Assembly (NCBI GenBank): GCA_022072615.1
Contig: JAJVHS010000042.1
Location: 19,658 to 83,657, forward strand
Direction: 5' to 3'
From: Phycisphaerales bacterium
GTDB taxonomy: Bacteria > Planctomycetota > Phycisphaerae > Phycisphaerales > UBA1924
DNA length: 64,000 bases
Shown: piece after piece, positions 16,085 through 25,001 of the stretch
Numbering within the stretch: position 1 is the stretch's first letter
Layout: every line of letters starts with the position of its first letter
Translations under genes and position numbers: made by a program
Notes under the pieces: model-generated
The model's input: only the letters and a program-made list of their open reading frames with translations
Told to the model about the DNA's origin: nothing
Databases searched by the model: none

Positions 16085-17800
16085 TTACCAGATCAGGCGC
16101 ATGCGGCCGACGTCGAACATCAACGACCGGCCGGAGTGCTGGATTCCGGGGAAATAGACGAAGAACGCCTTGCCGATGAGCAGGTCGCGGTGGACGACGC
16201 CGATGGTGGGATCGATCTCGTGGGCGACCCAGGTTTCGACGCTGTTCCATGCTCGGCCGTCGTGGCTCGCCGGGCTGTTGTCGCCGCAGCAGAAGAAGTG
16301 GTCGGGACCGGTGGTGAGCACGGTCTGGGGCGTGACCGCCAGGCCCGACGGGCCCTGGAGCAGCGCCTTGTTGGTCGCCTGGTAGTGCAGGTCGCGCCAC
16401 ACGCCGACGCGATGGAGGGTGACGGGCGAGCCATCAAAGGCCATGCTCAGGCCTGGCAGGCGGTACTTGGTGCCGTCGATGAGCACGCCGGACTTGTTCG
16501 ATGCGGTCGCGGAATCGGCGATCTGCTGCATGGTGAGGCCGAGCGTGTTCTGGATGCGCTGCGCGGGGCTCCAGTCGTATGAGGCCTCGAGCACGAGTTC
16601 GCCGTCGATCCAGACCTGGCAGGACTGGTCCGCGTGCCAGAACTCGACGTTGGTGATGCGGTCCTTCTCGAAGAGGCCCTCCACTGGCGTGGTGGCGAGC
16701 TGCTTCCACGGCTCGTCGGCGCCCTCGGAGGCGGGCTGCGGACGCATGTTGATGCTGACGGTGTTCTTGCCCAGGCGCGCCTGGAACTGGTGGCCGCGAG
16801 CGACCAGGTTGATCGCCGCTTCGAGGTTCTCCGAACCGGGCTCGATGCCGGCGGCGACGCGGAGGTCGGAGACCGGGTAATAGAAGATCGGCCCGATGAA
16901 CTCGTACGTGGGGCGCCACCAGCCGCCGAGCAGCACCTGGCTCGGGCCGTGAGGCATGCGGAGCCACGCCTCGTTGTACGAATAGCGATCGATGAGGGGC
17001 CAGCGGTCAAGGTCCCAATCAAGGCGCGTGGGCGCCGACTCGGTGTAGACGTAGTCGGGCCGGTTCTCGATCTGCCAGCCGCCGGTGGACGCCTTCCACG
17101 GCGGGAAGAACCACCTGGTGTTCTGGACGGTGTCGCTGCGCGGGGTGTAGGTGCTGTCGAAGACGGGCTGCCAGACGGCTCGCTGCACGAGCTCGGGCTT
17201 GCGGGCGATGGTCCACCCCGGCTGGGACCAGGAGTCGAGGGATTCATCGTTCGCGGCCGATGCCGGGCGGACAAAGACATCGCCATCGACGAGCGCGATC
17301 TGCTCGTTGGGCAGGCCGATGAGCCGCTTGATGAAGTTCTCCTGCGGCTTCTGCGGGTTCTTGAAGACGACGACGTCGAAGCGGGACGGATCGAAGATGG
17401 AGTAGAGGTACTTGAGGACGAAGATGCGGTCGCCGGAGATCGTCTTCATGGAGCTGGGCGTCAGCTCGTAGTTGCTCATCGGGTCGTGAACGACGATGGG
17501 CACGCCCTGTGGACCGAACTTCTGCTCGGGGCGGGGGTTGTCGTAGCTGGCGTCAAGGTACTCCCAGGGCTGGACCGGCCACTCGGTGCCGGTGACGGGG
17601 CTGCGGAAACGCATGTGCGCACCCAGCAGCGTGGGACCCATCGACCCCGTGGGAATCTGGAACGCCTCGACGACAAAGCCGCGGAAGACAAAGGCGAGCA
17701 CGAGCGAGATCAGGACGGAGATGACCGTGTCCTTGACGTTCGAATGCTCAGCGGGCGGCGAGCCCGCGGCGGAGACCACTCCGGAGATCTGCTTGGACAT
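16085..17800 (-). CDS. lepB: Signal peptidase I with large internal insertion
   Basis: VEAFQIPTGSMGPTLLGAH (Ser box), ISGDRIFVLKYLY...VVFKNPQKPQENFIKRLIGLPNEQIAL (Lys box), HFFCCGDNSPASHDGRAW (GDN box); ~570 aa. Confidence 0.88.
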   Translation of the reverse strand: MSKQISGVVSAAGSPPAEHSNVKDTVISVLISLVLAFVFRGFVVEAFQIPTGSMGPTLLGAHMRFRSPVTGTEWPVQPWEYLDASYDNPRPEQKFGPQGVPIVVHDPMSNYELTPSSMKTISGDRIFVLKYLYSIFDPSRFDVVVFKNPQKPQENFIKRLIGLPNEQIALVDGDVFVRPASAANDESLDSWSQPGWTIARKPELVQRAVWQPVFDSTYTPRSDTVQNTRWFFPPWKASTGGWQIENRPDYVYTESAPTRLDWDLDRWPLIDRYSYNEAWLRMPHGPSQVLLGGWWRPTYEFIGPIFYYPVSDLRVAAGIEPGSENLEAAINLVARGHQFQARLGKNTVSINMRPQPASEGADEPWKQLATTPVEGLFEKDRITNVEFWHADQSCQVWIDGELVLEASYDWSPAQRIQNTLGLTMQQIADSATASNKSGVLIDGTKYRLPGLSMAFDGSPVTLHRVGVWRDLHYQATNKALLQGPSGLAVTPQTVLTTGPDHFFCCGDNSPASHDGRAWNSVETWVAHEIDPTIGVVHRDLLIGKAFFVYFPGIQHSGRSLMFDVGRMRLIW

Positions 17801-18061
17801 GGGCGGAGGATAGGTGGGTCGGGAGTGGGCGGTAGGCAGTAGGAGTAGGCACGGAGAGAGAGTCCCTGGAGAGAACGTGCGATCTTCGTTCATGGACTTG
17901 GGAGCGACGCGGCCGGCGGTCCATGGGGATCAAGCGCCCGTTGATCAGACCGACGATAACGCTTGCGGGCCTTCACCCAGTACGCGGACGACACCGTGCT
18001 CGCGACCATGCAGGGTCCGAGGCGGTCAATACGCCCGGGCGGGCCAAGCAGTGCGAGTCGT

Positions 18062-18745
18062 TCAGGTTGGCGCGGGCGAGGGCTTTGGCCCGCCCCGCCA
18101 GGACTGGATCAGCAGGACGCCGATCGCGATGAGCAGGAACAGGTCGGCGACATTGGACACGTACGGCCACACTTCGCGCGAGCCGTTGGGGAGCGTCCAG
18201 CCGAAGGGCAGCTTCACGCCCGGCAGCGGGTGGATGAAGTCGCGCACGCAGGCGTAGACGATGCGGTCGTACAGGTTGCCGACCGCGCCGGCGATCAGCA
18301 GGCCGATGGCCGCATGAGCCCCCCACCGCTCAGGTCGGGTCCAACGGGCGAACATCCAGCCCGCGAAGGCGATCGCCGCGACGGTGACCACGATGAAGAA
18401 CATCCGCTTGCCCGCGCCGATGCCGAAGACGGCGCCGGGATTCAGCACGAGCGTGAACTCGAGCAGGTTGGGGATGACGACCATCGGCTGGTGCGGCGGG
18501 ATCAGCCGGGCGAGCGACGTGGCTTCAAGGACGTCCTGGCGGGAGAACGTGACGGGAACGGGCGCGATCCTGGCGAACGCCCAGTACTTGGAGGCGAGGT
18601 CGGCGGCAAGGCCCAGCACCGTCACGAGGAGGAGGACCGTCCAGGCTCGGCGGCTTCTCAGCGACGTCGGGTGCGGGGCGGCATCGGCACCCGTTGGTGC
18701 AGGCTGCGGCGACGCGGGCGCTTGCTCGTCGGGTGGCGTGGTCAC
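18062..18745 (-). CDS. lspA: Lipoprotein signal peptidase (signal peptidase II)
   Basis: LVLNPGAVFGIGAGKRMFF; LLIAGAVGNLYDRIVYACVRDFIHPLPG; VSNVADLFLLIAIGVLLI. Confidence 0.9.
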   Translation of the reverse strand: MTTPPDEQAPASPQPAPTGADAAPHPTSLRSRRAWTVLLLVTVLGLAADLASKYWAFARIAPVPVTFSRQDVLEATSLARLIPPHQPMVVIPNLLEFTLVLNPGAVFGIGAGKRMFFIVVTVAAIAFAGWMFARWTRPERWGAHAAIGLLIAGAVGNLYDRIVYACVRDFIHPLPGVKLPFGWTLPNGSREVWPYVSNVADLFLLIAIGVLLIQSWRGGPKPSPAPT

Positions 18746-19659
18746 AGGCGCATCTGGCGCCGCTCGAGATCACGAGCGGCTTCGATGGAATGGCGAGCCC
18801 AGGGGAGCTCTTCGAGGCGTTCCATCTTGATGGGCTTGCCGTTGATTTCACAGACGCCGTAGGTGCCGGCGTCGATGCGCTGGAGCGCGTCGTCGATCTC
18901 GCGGATCAGCTTGCGGTCGGCCGCGGCGAGGTCCAGCGAGAGGGACTGGTCGTAGGTTTCCGAGCCCTGCTCGGCGAGGTGCTGGGGGAGACTGGAGAGC
19001 GACCCGCTGCCACCCTTGAGCGCCTCGGACTCCATGGAGGAGACGTCGCGGACGAGCTCGGCTCGCTTCTGGAGGAGGATCTGCCGGAAGTGGGCGAGCT
19101 CTCGCTTGCCGAAGGGGGACTTGAAGTCGTGGCGCGGACCGTCGGCGGCTCCGCCGTGGTAGCCCAGGGGTTGGGTCGGGCTGGCGGCCGGGCCCGAGGG
19201 GATGAGCGGCTTGGCCGACGACCGGCCTCCGTGCATCGAGGGCACGGCGTGAGCGCCGCTCATGGGGGCGCGGGGCTTGGGCTTGGCCTTCTTGACGGGC
19301 TTGGGCTGGACGATCGTGATGCCCTTGCGTCCGCCCTTGCCGTTGGCGGCGGGAGGCGGGGCAGCCTTCCCAGCGGGCGCCTTGCTCGCCTGCGGCTTGG
19401 CGGGCGGTGCCTTGGCCGCGCCCGGCTTGGTCGCGGCCGGCTTGGTGGCGACGGGCTTGGAGGGCGTCCCCTTGGCGACCGGCTTGGCAACCACCTTCGC
19501 CGGCGGTGCCTTGGAGGCGGCCGTCTTGGGAGCAGGCTTTGCCAGCTTGGAAGCCGGCTTCGCCGCGGCCTTTGAAGACTTGGCGGCGGGCTTCGCAGCC
19601 CCCTTCACGGGAGGCTTCGGGGCGGAGTTCTTGACGGGTTTAGAGGGCTTCTTCGCCAC
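18742..19659 (-). CDS. DksA/TraR-like protein with long Lys/Ala/Pro-rich (histone H1-like) N-terminal tail
   Basis: N-term MAKKPSKPVKNSAPKPPVKGAAKPAAKSSKAAAKPASK...; C-term HFRQILLQKRAELVRDV...LIREIDDALQRIDAGTYGVCEINGKPIKMERLEELPWARHSIEAARDLER; ATGA overlap with lspA. Confidence 0.8.
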   Translation of the reverse strand: MAKKPSKPVKNSAPKPPVKGAAKPAAKSSKAAAKPASKLAKPAPKTAASKAPPAKVVAKPVAKGTPSKPVATKPAATKPGAAKAPPAKPQASKAPAGKAAPPPAANGKGGRKGITIVQPKPVKKAKPKPRAPMSGAHAVPSMHGGRSSAKPLIPSGPAASPTQPLGYHGGAADGPRHDFKSPFGKRELAHFRQILLQKRAELVRDVSSMESEALKGGSGSLSSLPQHLAEQGSETYDQSLSLDLAAADRKLIREIDDALQRIDAGTYGVCEINGKPIKMERLEELPWARHSIEAARDLERRQMRL

Positions 19660-19847
19660 AATGCCTGCCCGCTAGATTGCCGGAGAATCGGGATGGCCCG
19701 AGACGGGCTCCCCACACCCTGACGAAAGGGTGCCAACCGTAGGGAGAACGCCGTTCGGAGTCAAAGAACGGCACCTTCAAAGATCAAGACGCACCACGGC
19801 GTTCGGTCGGGAATACGGATTGGATTCGACGACCTGCTCGGGATCCG

Positions 19848-20924
19848 TCAGGCGGGATCGGCCACGGCGGCCGAGGCATCGGGCGTCTGCTCAAGCCACT
19901 GGCCCATGCGCCGGAAGCGGGCGTACCGAGCCGCCATGAGATCGTCCGCGGGGAGCGCGACCAGTTCCTCGAGCGTGTGGACAATCCAGTGGCGGAGGGA
20001 CTCGGCGGCGGCCTTGGGATCCCGATGGGCGCCGCCCACCGGCTCGGGGATGATCGAGTCGATGATGCCCAGCGCGAGGTTGTCCTTGGCGGTGAGCTTG
20101 AGGGACTGGGCGGCCGCGGAGTTGGTCTGCTCGTTGGCTTCCTTCCACAGGATGGCGGCGCAGCCCTCGGGGCTGATGACCGAGTACCAGGAATTGGCGA
20201 GCATGGCGACGCGGTCTGCCACGGCGATGCCCAGCGCACCGCCCGACCCGCCCTCACCGATGATGATGCTGACGATCGGGACGGGCAGGCGCGACATTTC
20301 GCGCATGTTGACGGCGATCGCCTCGGCCTGGCCCCGCTGCTCGGCCCCCAGGCCGGGGTAGGCGCCCGGGGTATCGACGAGCGTGACGATGGGGACGCCG
20401 AACTTGGCGGCGAGCTCCATCTTGGCGAGGGCCTTGCGATACCCCTCGGGGTGGGCGCAGCCGAAGTGGCAGGCGATCTTTTCCGAGGTCTCCTTGCCCT
20501 TCTGGTGGCCGACCACCATGACCTTGAACGGGCCGATGCGGGCAAAGCCGGTGACGATCGCGGGGTCTTCGCCGAAGCGGCGGTCGCCGTGCAGCTCGGC
20601 GAAGTCGCGGGTGATCATGGAGATGTAGTCGCGCGTCTGCGGGCGGGCGGGATGGCGGGCGACGCGGACGGTCTGCCACGGAGTGAGGCGGGAGTAGATC
20701 TCGGTGAGCTGACGCTGGTGCTGTGCCCGGAGGTCAGCGATCTCCGCCTGGAGCCGCTGCGCGGCGGGATCGACGGCCACGGCCTGAAGGTTCGCGATTT
20801 CATCGGGCCCCGGTTCGGTGGCAAGGGCCGGGAAGTCGGACTTGAGCCGTGCCTCGGCGGCGGCGAGACGCTGGGCGAGCTCGGCGAGCGGCTTCTCGAA
20901 GTCGAGCGAATAGAAGGAGGACAT
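19848..20924 (-). CDS. accA: Acetyl-CoA carboxylase carboxyltransferase subunit alpha
   Basis: MSSFYSLDFEKPLAELAQRL; RPQTRDYISMITRDFAELHGDRRFGEDPAIVTGFARIG; VTLVDTPGAYPGLGAEQRGQAEAIAVNMREM; GEGGSGGALGIAVADRVAMLANSWYSVISPEGCAAILWK. Confidence 0.95.
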   Translation of the reverse strand: MSSFYSLDFEKPLAELAQRLAAAEARLKSDFPALATEPGPDEIANLQAVAVDPAAQRLQAEIADLRAQHQRQLTEIYSRLTPWQTVRVARHPARPQTRDYISMITRDFAELHGDRRFGEDPAIVTGFARIGPFKVMVVGHQKGKETSEKIACHFGCAHPEGYRKALAKMELAAKFGVPIVTLVDTPGAYPGLGAEQRGQAEAIAVNMREMSRLPVPIVSIIIGEGGSGGALGIAVADRVAMLANSWYSVISPEGCAAILWKEANEQTNSAAAQSLKLTAKDNLALGIIDSIIPEPVGGAHRDPKAAAESLRHWIVHTLEELVALPADDLMAARYARFRRMGQWLEQTPDASAAVADPA

Positions 20925-20947
20925 GGGCGGGATCGTAGGGAAAGCGA

Positions 20948-20979
20948 GGTGCCGGGGTATCGAGGTGTCAAGGTCCCGG
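20948..20979 (-). repeat. Degenerate 8-bp-period repeat (ggtgccgg ggtatcga ggtgtcaa ggtcccgg) upstream of accA
   Basis: Direct reading; 8-bp phase, same consensus class as 44593-44632 and 56749-56836. Confidence 0.6.
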
Positions 20980-21024
20980 GAAGGGGCTTGACAGGGGTGA
21001 GACAAATCAATAACCTTTTGGTTA

Positions 21025-21372
21025 GTGATTCACGATGACCCATTGGACGGGGTGTTCGAGGCGCTGGCGAGCCGCGACCGGCGGCGCATGCTGGACCTGC
21101 TGCAGGCCCGCCCGGGGATGAGCATCGCGGCGCTCTCGTCGCACTTTGAGATGTCGGCGGTGGGCGTGCTGAAGCACGTGCGTGTGCTGGAGCGATCGGG
21201 TCTGGTGGTCTCGGAGAAACAGGGGCGTGAGCGGCGGCTGTACTTCAACATCGTGCCGATCCAGCAGATTCATGATCGGTGGACGGATCAGTATTCGGAG
21301 TTCTGGGCGACTCGGGTGGTGGACCTGAAGGCTCGTCTTGAGTCCAGGGAAAGGAACGTGAAACATGGCTGA
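21025..21372 (+). CDS. ArsR-family HTH transcriptional regulator
   Basis: DPLDGVFEALASRDRRRMLDLLQARPGMSIAALSSHFEMSAVGVLKHVRVLERSGLVVSEKQGRERRLYFN; overlaps next gene. Confidence 0.85.
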   Translation: MIHDDPLDGVFEALASRDRRRMLDLLQARPGMSIAALSSHFEMSAVGVLKHVRVLERSGLVVSEKQGRERRLYFNIVPIQQIHDRWTDQYSEFWATRVVDLKARLESRERNVKHG

Positions 21373-21889
21373 GGCGACGGCGGGGACGGTGCAGAAGGTG
21401 TTCAAGATCATGATCCGGGCGGATATCCACGACGTGTGGCGCGAGATCACCCGTCGCGACGCGCCGATCAAGTGCTTCTTCAACTCGCGGATGGACACCG
21501 GTGACCTGGCGGCGGGGTCGCGGATGGCGATGCGCACACCCGACGGAAAGTACACGGGCGTGGTCGGCGAGATCCTCGAAGTTCAGCCGCCCAGACGCTT
21601 CGCCCACACGTTCCAGTTCACTCGCCTTGACGACCCGCCGTGCAAGGTGGTGTACGAGCTCACTCCCGTCGAGGGCGGGACGGAGTTCATCATGCGGATC
21701 GAGGACCTCGTGCCCGGTTCCGTGATGGACAAGCAGATGTCGCAGGGCGCCAAGCTGATCATGGGCACGCTCAAGCACGTGATGGAGACCGGACGGCCGA
21801 GCATGGGCGTGCGCATGCTCTTTGTGCTATTCAAGATGCTGCAGCCGATCATGCCAAAGCGGTGCTTGAGCGAGCGCTGGCCGGTGTAA
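21365..21889 (+). CDS. SRPBCC / AHSA1 (Aha1-like) domain protein
   Basis: VQKVFKIMIRADIHDVWREITRRDAPIKCFFNSRMDTGDLAAGSRMAMRTPDGKYTGVVGEILEVQPPRRFAHTFQF; adjacent ArsR. Confidence 0.8.
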   Translation: MAEATAGTVQKVFKIMIRADIHDVWREITRRDAPIKCFFNSRMDTGDLAAGSRMAMRTPDGKYTGVVGEILEVQPPRRFAHTFQFTRLDDPPCKVVYELTPVEGGTEFIMRIEDLVPGSVMDKQMSQGAKLIMGTLKHVMETGRPSMGVRMLFVLFKMLQPIMPKRCLSERWPV

Positions 21890-21950
21890 ACAGCGGCGTC
21901 AAAGTGGCAATAAGGAAGGATTGGAACGAAGGCACAGAGGAGCGTGGTAC

Positions 21951-22325
21951 ATGGGACGCTTGATTCTCGGGGTCGTTGCGGGGTTCGCGGTGTGGAGCGT
22001 GCTGTGGCTGGGCGGGAACGCGGTCGTGCTCGGTGAGGCGGGCCGGAAGGTTCGAGCGGGCGAACCTCTCACGGAGACGGGCCCTCTGGTGACGGCACTG
22101 GTGCTGAGCGTGGTGTGCTCGGTCGCGGCGGGCGCCACCGCGGGCTGGATCGTGAAGGAACGGGCGTTGCTTGCCGGGCGGGTCCTGGGCCTTGTGCTGC
22201 TGCTGGTGGGCCTGGCATTCCAGGCGTCGGCCTGGAATCAGATGCCGGTGTGGTACCACCTGGTGTTCATCGCGCTGCTCGAGCCCGTCACGGCGACCGG
22301 TGCCATGCTGGTGCGGCGGAAGTAA
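21951..22325 (+). CDS. Small membrane protein of unknown function
   Basis: MGRLILGVVAGFAVWSVLWLGGNAVVLG...; several hydrophobic segments. Confidence 0.6.
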   Translation: MGRLILGVVAGFAVWSVLWLGGNAVVLGEAGRKVRAGEPLTETGPLVTALVLSVVCSVAAGATAGWIVKERALLAGRVLGLVLLLVGLAFQASAWNQMPVWYHLVFIALLEPVTATGAMLVRRK

Positions 22326-22350
22326 CGGCGGCGTGAACAGCGGGGCGTGG

Positions 22351-22851
22351 CTACCTCGGCTTGCTGTGCTTGAGCTTGGCGACCTCCCGGGCGGTCATGT
22401 CGCGGACGTACGTCTGGAACTCATCGTGCAGGATCTTCATCTTGCGGTCGTCGATCATTTTCTGGAATGATTCTTCCTGCTCGAGGATCTTCATGCGATC
22501 GACCCAGCTCTGGAAGTAGTCCTCGGGGAGCTGGCGCATGCGGTGGCTGAACCAGACGATCTCGAACACCGAGAGCTGCATCAGGTTGAAGAAGTGCTCG
22601 CGGATCTCGGTGTCGGATTGAAGGTCGACGACGTCGTGCTTGTAGATTCGAGCCAGGGAGGGGTCGTCGACTCGCATGCGCCTGAGCTGCATCTGGAGCT
22701 CAACCAGCTTGGTGAAGTTGGAGACGTAGGCGGCCCTTCGCCAGTGACGGAACTGGAGTCCGGTGTAGAAAAGGCCGGCGGCGAAGACCAGGACCGTGAG
22801 ACCCTGGAGCAGGACTTTGAGCAGTTCGTAGTCTGGCGAGGTCGCGGGCAT
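22351..22851 (-). CDS. Single-pass membrane-anchored protein of unknown function
   Basis: MPATSPDYELLKVLLQGLTVLVFAAGLFYTGLQFRHWRRAAYVSNFTKLVELQMQLRRMRVDDPSLARIYKHD... Confidence 0.65.
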   Translation of the reverse strand: MPATSPDYELLKVLLQGLTVLVFAAGLFYTGLQFRHWRRAAYVSNFTKLVELQMQLRRMRVDDPSLARIYKHDVVDLQSDTEIREHFFNLMQLSVFEIVWFSHRMRQLPEDYFQSWVDRMKILEQEESFQKMIDDRKMKILHDEFQTYVRDMTAREVAKLKHSKPR

Positions 22852-22969
22852 GGGGCGATGGTACGGGGAGCCCTGCCGCCCGGGGATCGTCCCGGTCCGA
22901 GGCGGTCCACGAGCCGTCGGCTCGGTGATCAAACAGCTGGTATGCTCCTGGGTAGTTGGGGGCACCATC

Positions 22970-24973
22970 ATGGCCAGGAAGAAACGCCCGAGTCGTCGCG
23001 CTTCCCGCGGGACTGTTCCGACCGGTACTCGCGGCAGTCCGCGGCGCGCCGCAAGGCTGGTGGATCACCGCCACGCGCAGCCGGCGAAATCGGCGGCACG
23101 GATCCGCAACCTGCGCGTCTTCGCGTACGACCCGAGCCAGAGCCAGAGCCTGGCGATGTGGCGGACCAACGAGGCGGTCATCTCGCTGCCCGACGAAAAG
23201 CTTGAGCCGGGGCCCGTCGGCGAGTACCTCGAAGTCATCGACATCGATCCTGCGAGCGGGCTGGCCTACGCGCCGATCAACCTCACCGACGCGGACGTCG
23301 CTCGCCGGAACGGGTATGCGCCCAGCGAGATCGATTACCGCTTCCACCAGCAGATGGTGTACGCGGTCGCGATGAACACGATCGTGCACTTCGAGCAGTC
23401 GCTGGGCCGGGACGCGTTCTGGAAGCCGCGGTGGGTGGTCCGGGGCGGCAAGTGGAAACCGGTGTTCGTCCAGCGCCTGCGGATTTACCCGCACGCGCTG
23501 CGCGAGGCCAACGCGTACTACAGCCCCGACAAGGTCTCGCTGCTCTTTGGCTACTTCCAGACTCCGATCGACGACTACACGACCCACTTCCCGGGCGGGA
23601 CCGTTTTCACCTGCCTGTCGCACGACGTCATCGCTCATGAGACCACGCACGCGCTGCTGGACGGCCTGCACCCCAAGTTCTCCGACGAGAGCAACCAGGA
23701 CGTGGCCGCGTTCCACGAGGCGTTCTCCGACATCGTGGCCCTGTTCTCGCGGTTCAGCATGCGGGAGGTGGTGATCCAGGAGATCCGCCGGGCTCGCGGC
23801 AGCCTTGATGCCGAGAACCAGCTCGGCGCGCTGGCGGTGCAGATGGGGACCGCGCTGGGCCAGCGCGGCGCGCTGCGCGACGCCATCGGACGGATCAATC
23901 CGACCACGGGGCGCTGGGAGCGGCGGGACCCCGATCCGAGGGAGCTTGCGGAGACGACCGAACCGCACGCCCGGGGGGCGATCCTGGTCGCCGCGGTGTT
24001 CGACGCGTTCCTCTCCATCTATCGGTCGCGCGTCGCGGATCTTCTGCGCATCGCGACGGGCGGGACCGGGGTGCTGCCGCAGGGCGACCTGCACCCGGAC
24101 CTCGTCGGACGCCTCACGGACGAGGCCGTGAAATCGGCCCGCCATATTCTGCACATGTGCATCCGGGCCCTTGACTACTGCCCGCCGGTCGACATCACGT
24201 TCGGCGAGTACCTGCGGGCGCTGGTGACCGCCGACTACGACATGATGCCGGAGGATGAGCGCAATTACCGCGTGGCGGTGGTTGAGTCCTTCAGCCGCTA
24301 CGGCATCTACCCCGAGGCCTCGCGGTCGCTCCTGGCGGACGCGATCCGATGGGAGGAGCCCGTCTTCGGAGATCTCTTCTCCAAGCTCCTGGGCGGTGTG
24401 AACTTCAGGGACCTGGTTCACGGCACGCTCGGCCAGAGCCGGGCGGAACGAATCCGCGCCACCAGCAAGCTGTGCGCGGAGATCCACGGTCGTCTGTCGA
24501 GTTCCATGTGGGCCGAGCAGGTGCTGTGGCAGGCCGGGCTGCAGATCGGCCCGAAGGCCCCGGGGTCGGTGCGCGTGGGGTCGGGCAACGGTCAGCCGTC
24601 GTTCCAGGTGGACGGGCTGCGGCCGGCGCGGCGCCTGGGGCACCGCGGATCGGAGACCGTGGACATCGTGCTCGAGATCACGCAAACGCGAGACGGATAC
24701 CTGGACCCCGACGTGCAGCGCAAGGCGGACCAGCGTCGGCCCGGGCCGACCCGTCCGAAGGATCTGCCCCCGCCCGACTTCACGTTCCGCGGTGGGTGCA
24801 CGCTGTTCATCAACCCGGACGAGAGAAACATCCGGTTCTGCATCGCCAAGAACATCATGAGCGACCCGCGGCTTGAACGCACCCGCCAGCACTGGCTCAA
24901 GGCCGGGCCCATGGGGGCCGCCTTCTACGGCGCCCGGTCCGGCGAACCCTTCGCGGCGCTTCACTGCCACTGA
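22970..24973 (+). CDS. Gluzincin-like zinc metallopeptidase
   Basis: VIAHETTHALLDGLHPKFSDESNQDVAAFHEAFSDIVALFSRF (HExxH + distal Glu-rich helix), from ATG at 22970. Confidence 0.75.
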   Translation: MARKKRPSRRASRGTVPTGTRGSPRRAARLVDHRHAQPAKSAARIRNLRVFAYDPSQSQSLAMWRTNEAVISLPDEKLEPGPVGEYLEVIDIDPASGLAYAPINLTDADVARRNGYAPSEIDYRFHQQMVYAVAMNTIVHFEQSLGRDAFWKPRWVVRGGKWKPVFVQRLRIYPHALREANAYYSPDKVSLLFGYFQTPIDDYTTHFPGGTVFTCLSHDVIAHETTHALLDGLHPKFSDESNQDVAAFHEAFSDIVALFSRFSMREVVIQEIRRARGSLDAENQLGALAVQMGTALGQRGALRDAIGRINPTTGRWERRDPDPRELAETTEPHARGAILVAAVFDAFLSIYRSRVADLLRIATGGTGVLPQGDLHPDLVGRLTDEAVKSARHILHMCIRALDYCPPVDITFGEYLRALVTADYDMMPEDERNYRVAVVESFSRYGIYPEASRSLLADAIRWEEPVFGDLFSKLLGGVNFRDLVHGTLGQSRAERIRATSKLCAEIHGRLSSSMWAEQVLWQAGLQIGPKAPGSVRVGSGNGQPSFQVDGLRPARRLGHRGSETVDIVLEITQTRDGYLDPDVQRKADQRRPGPTRPKDLPPPDFTFRGGCTLFINPDERNIRFCIAKNIMSDPRLERTRQHWLKAGPMGAAFYGARSGEPFAALHCH

Positions 24974-25001
24974 CCAACAACCCCGGCGACGAGTACCACG
25001 C

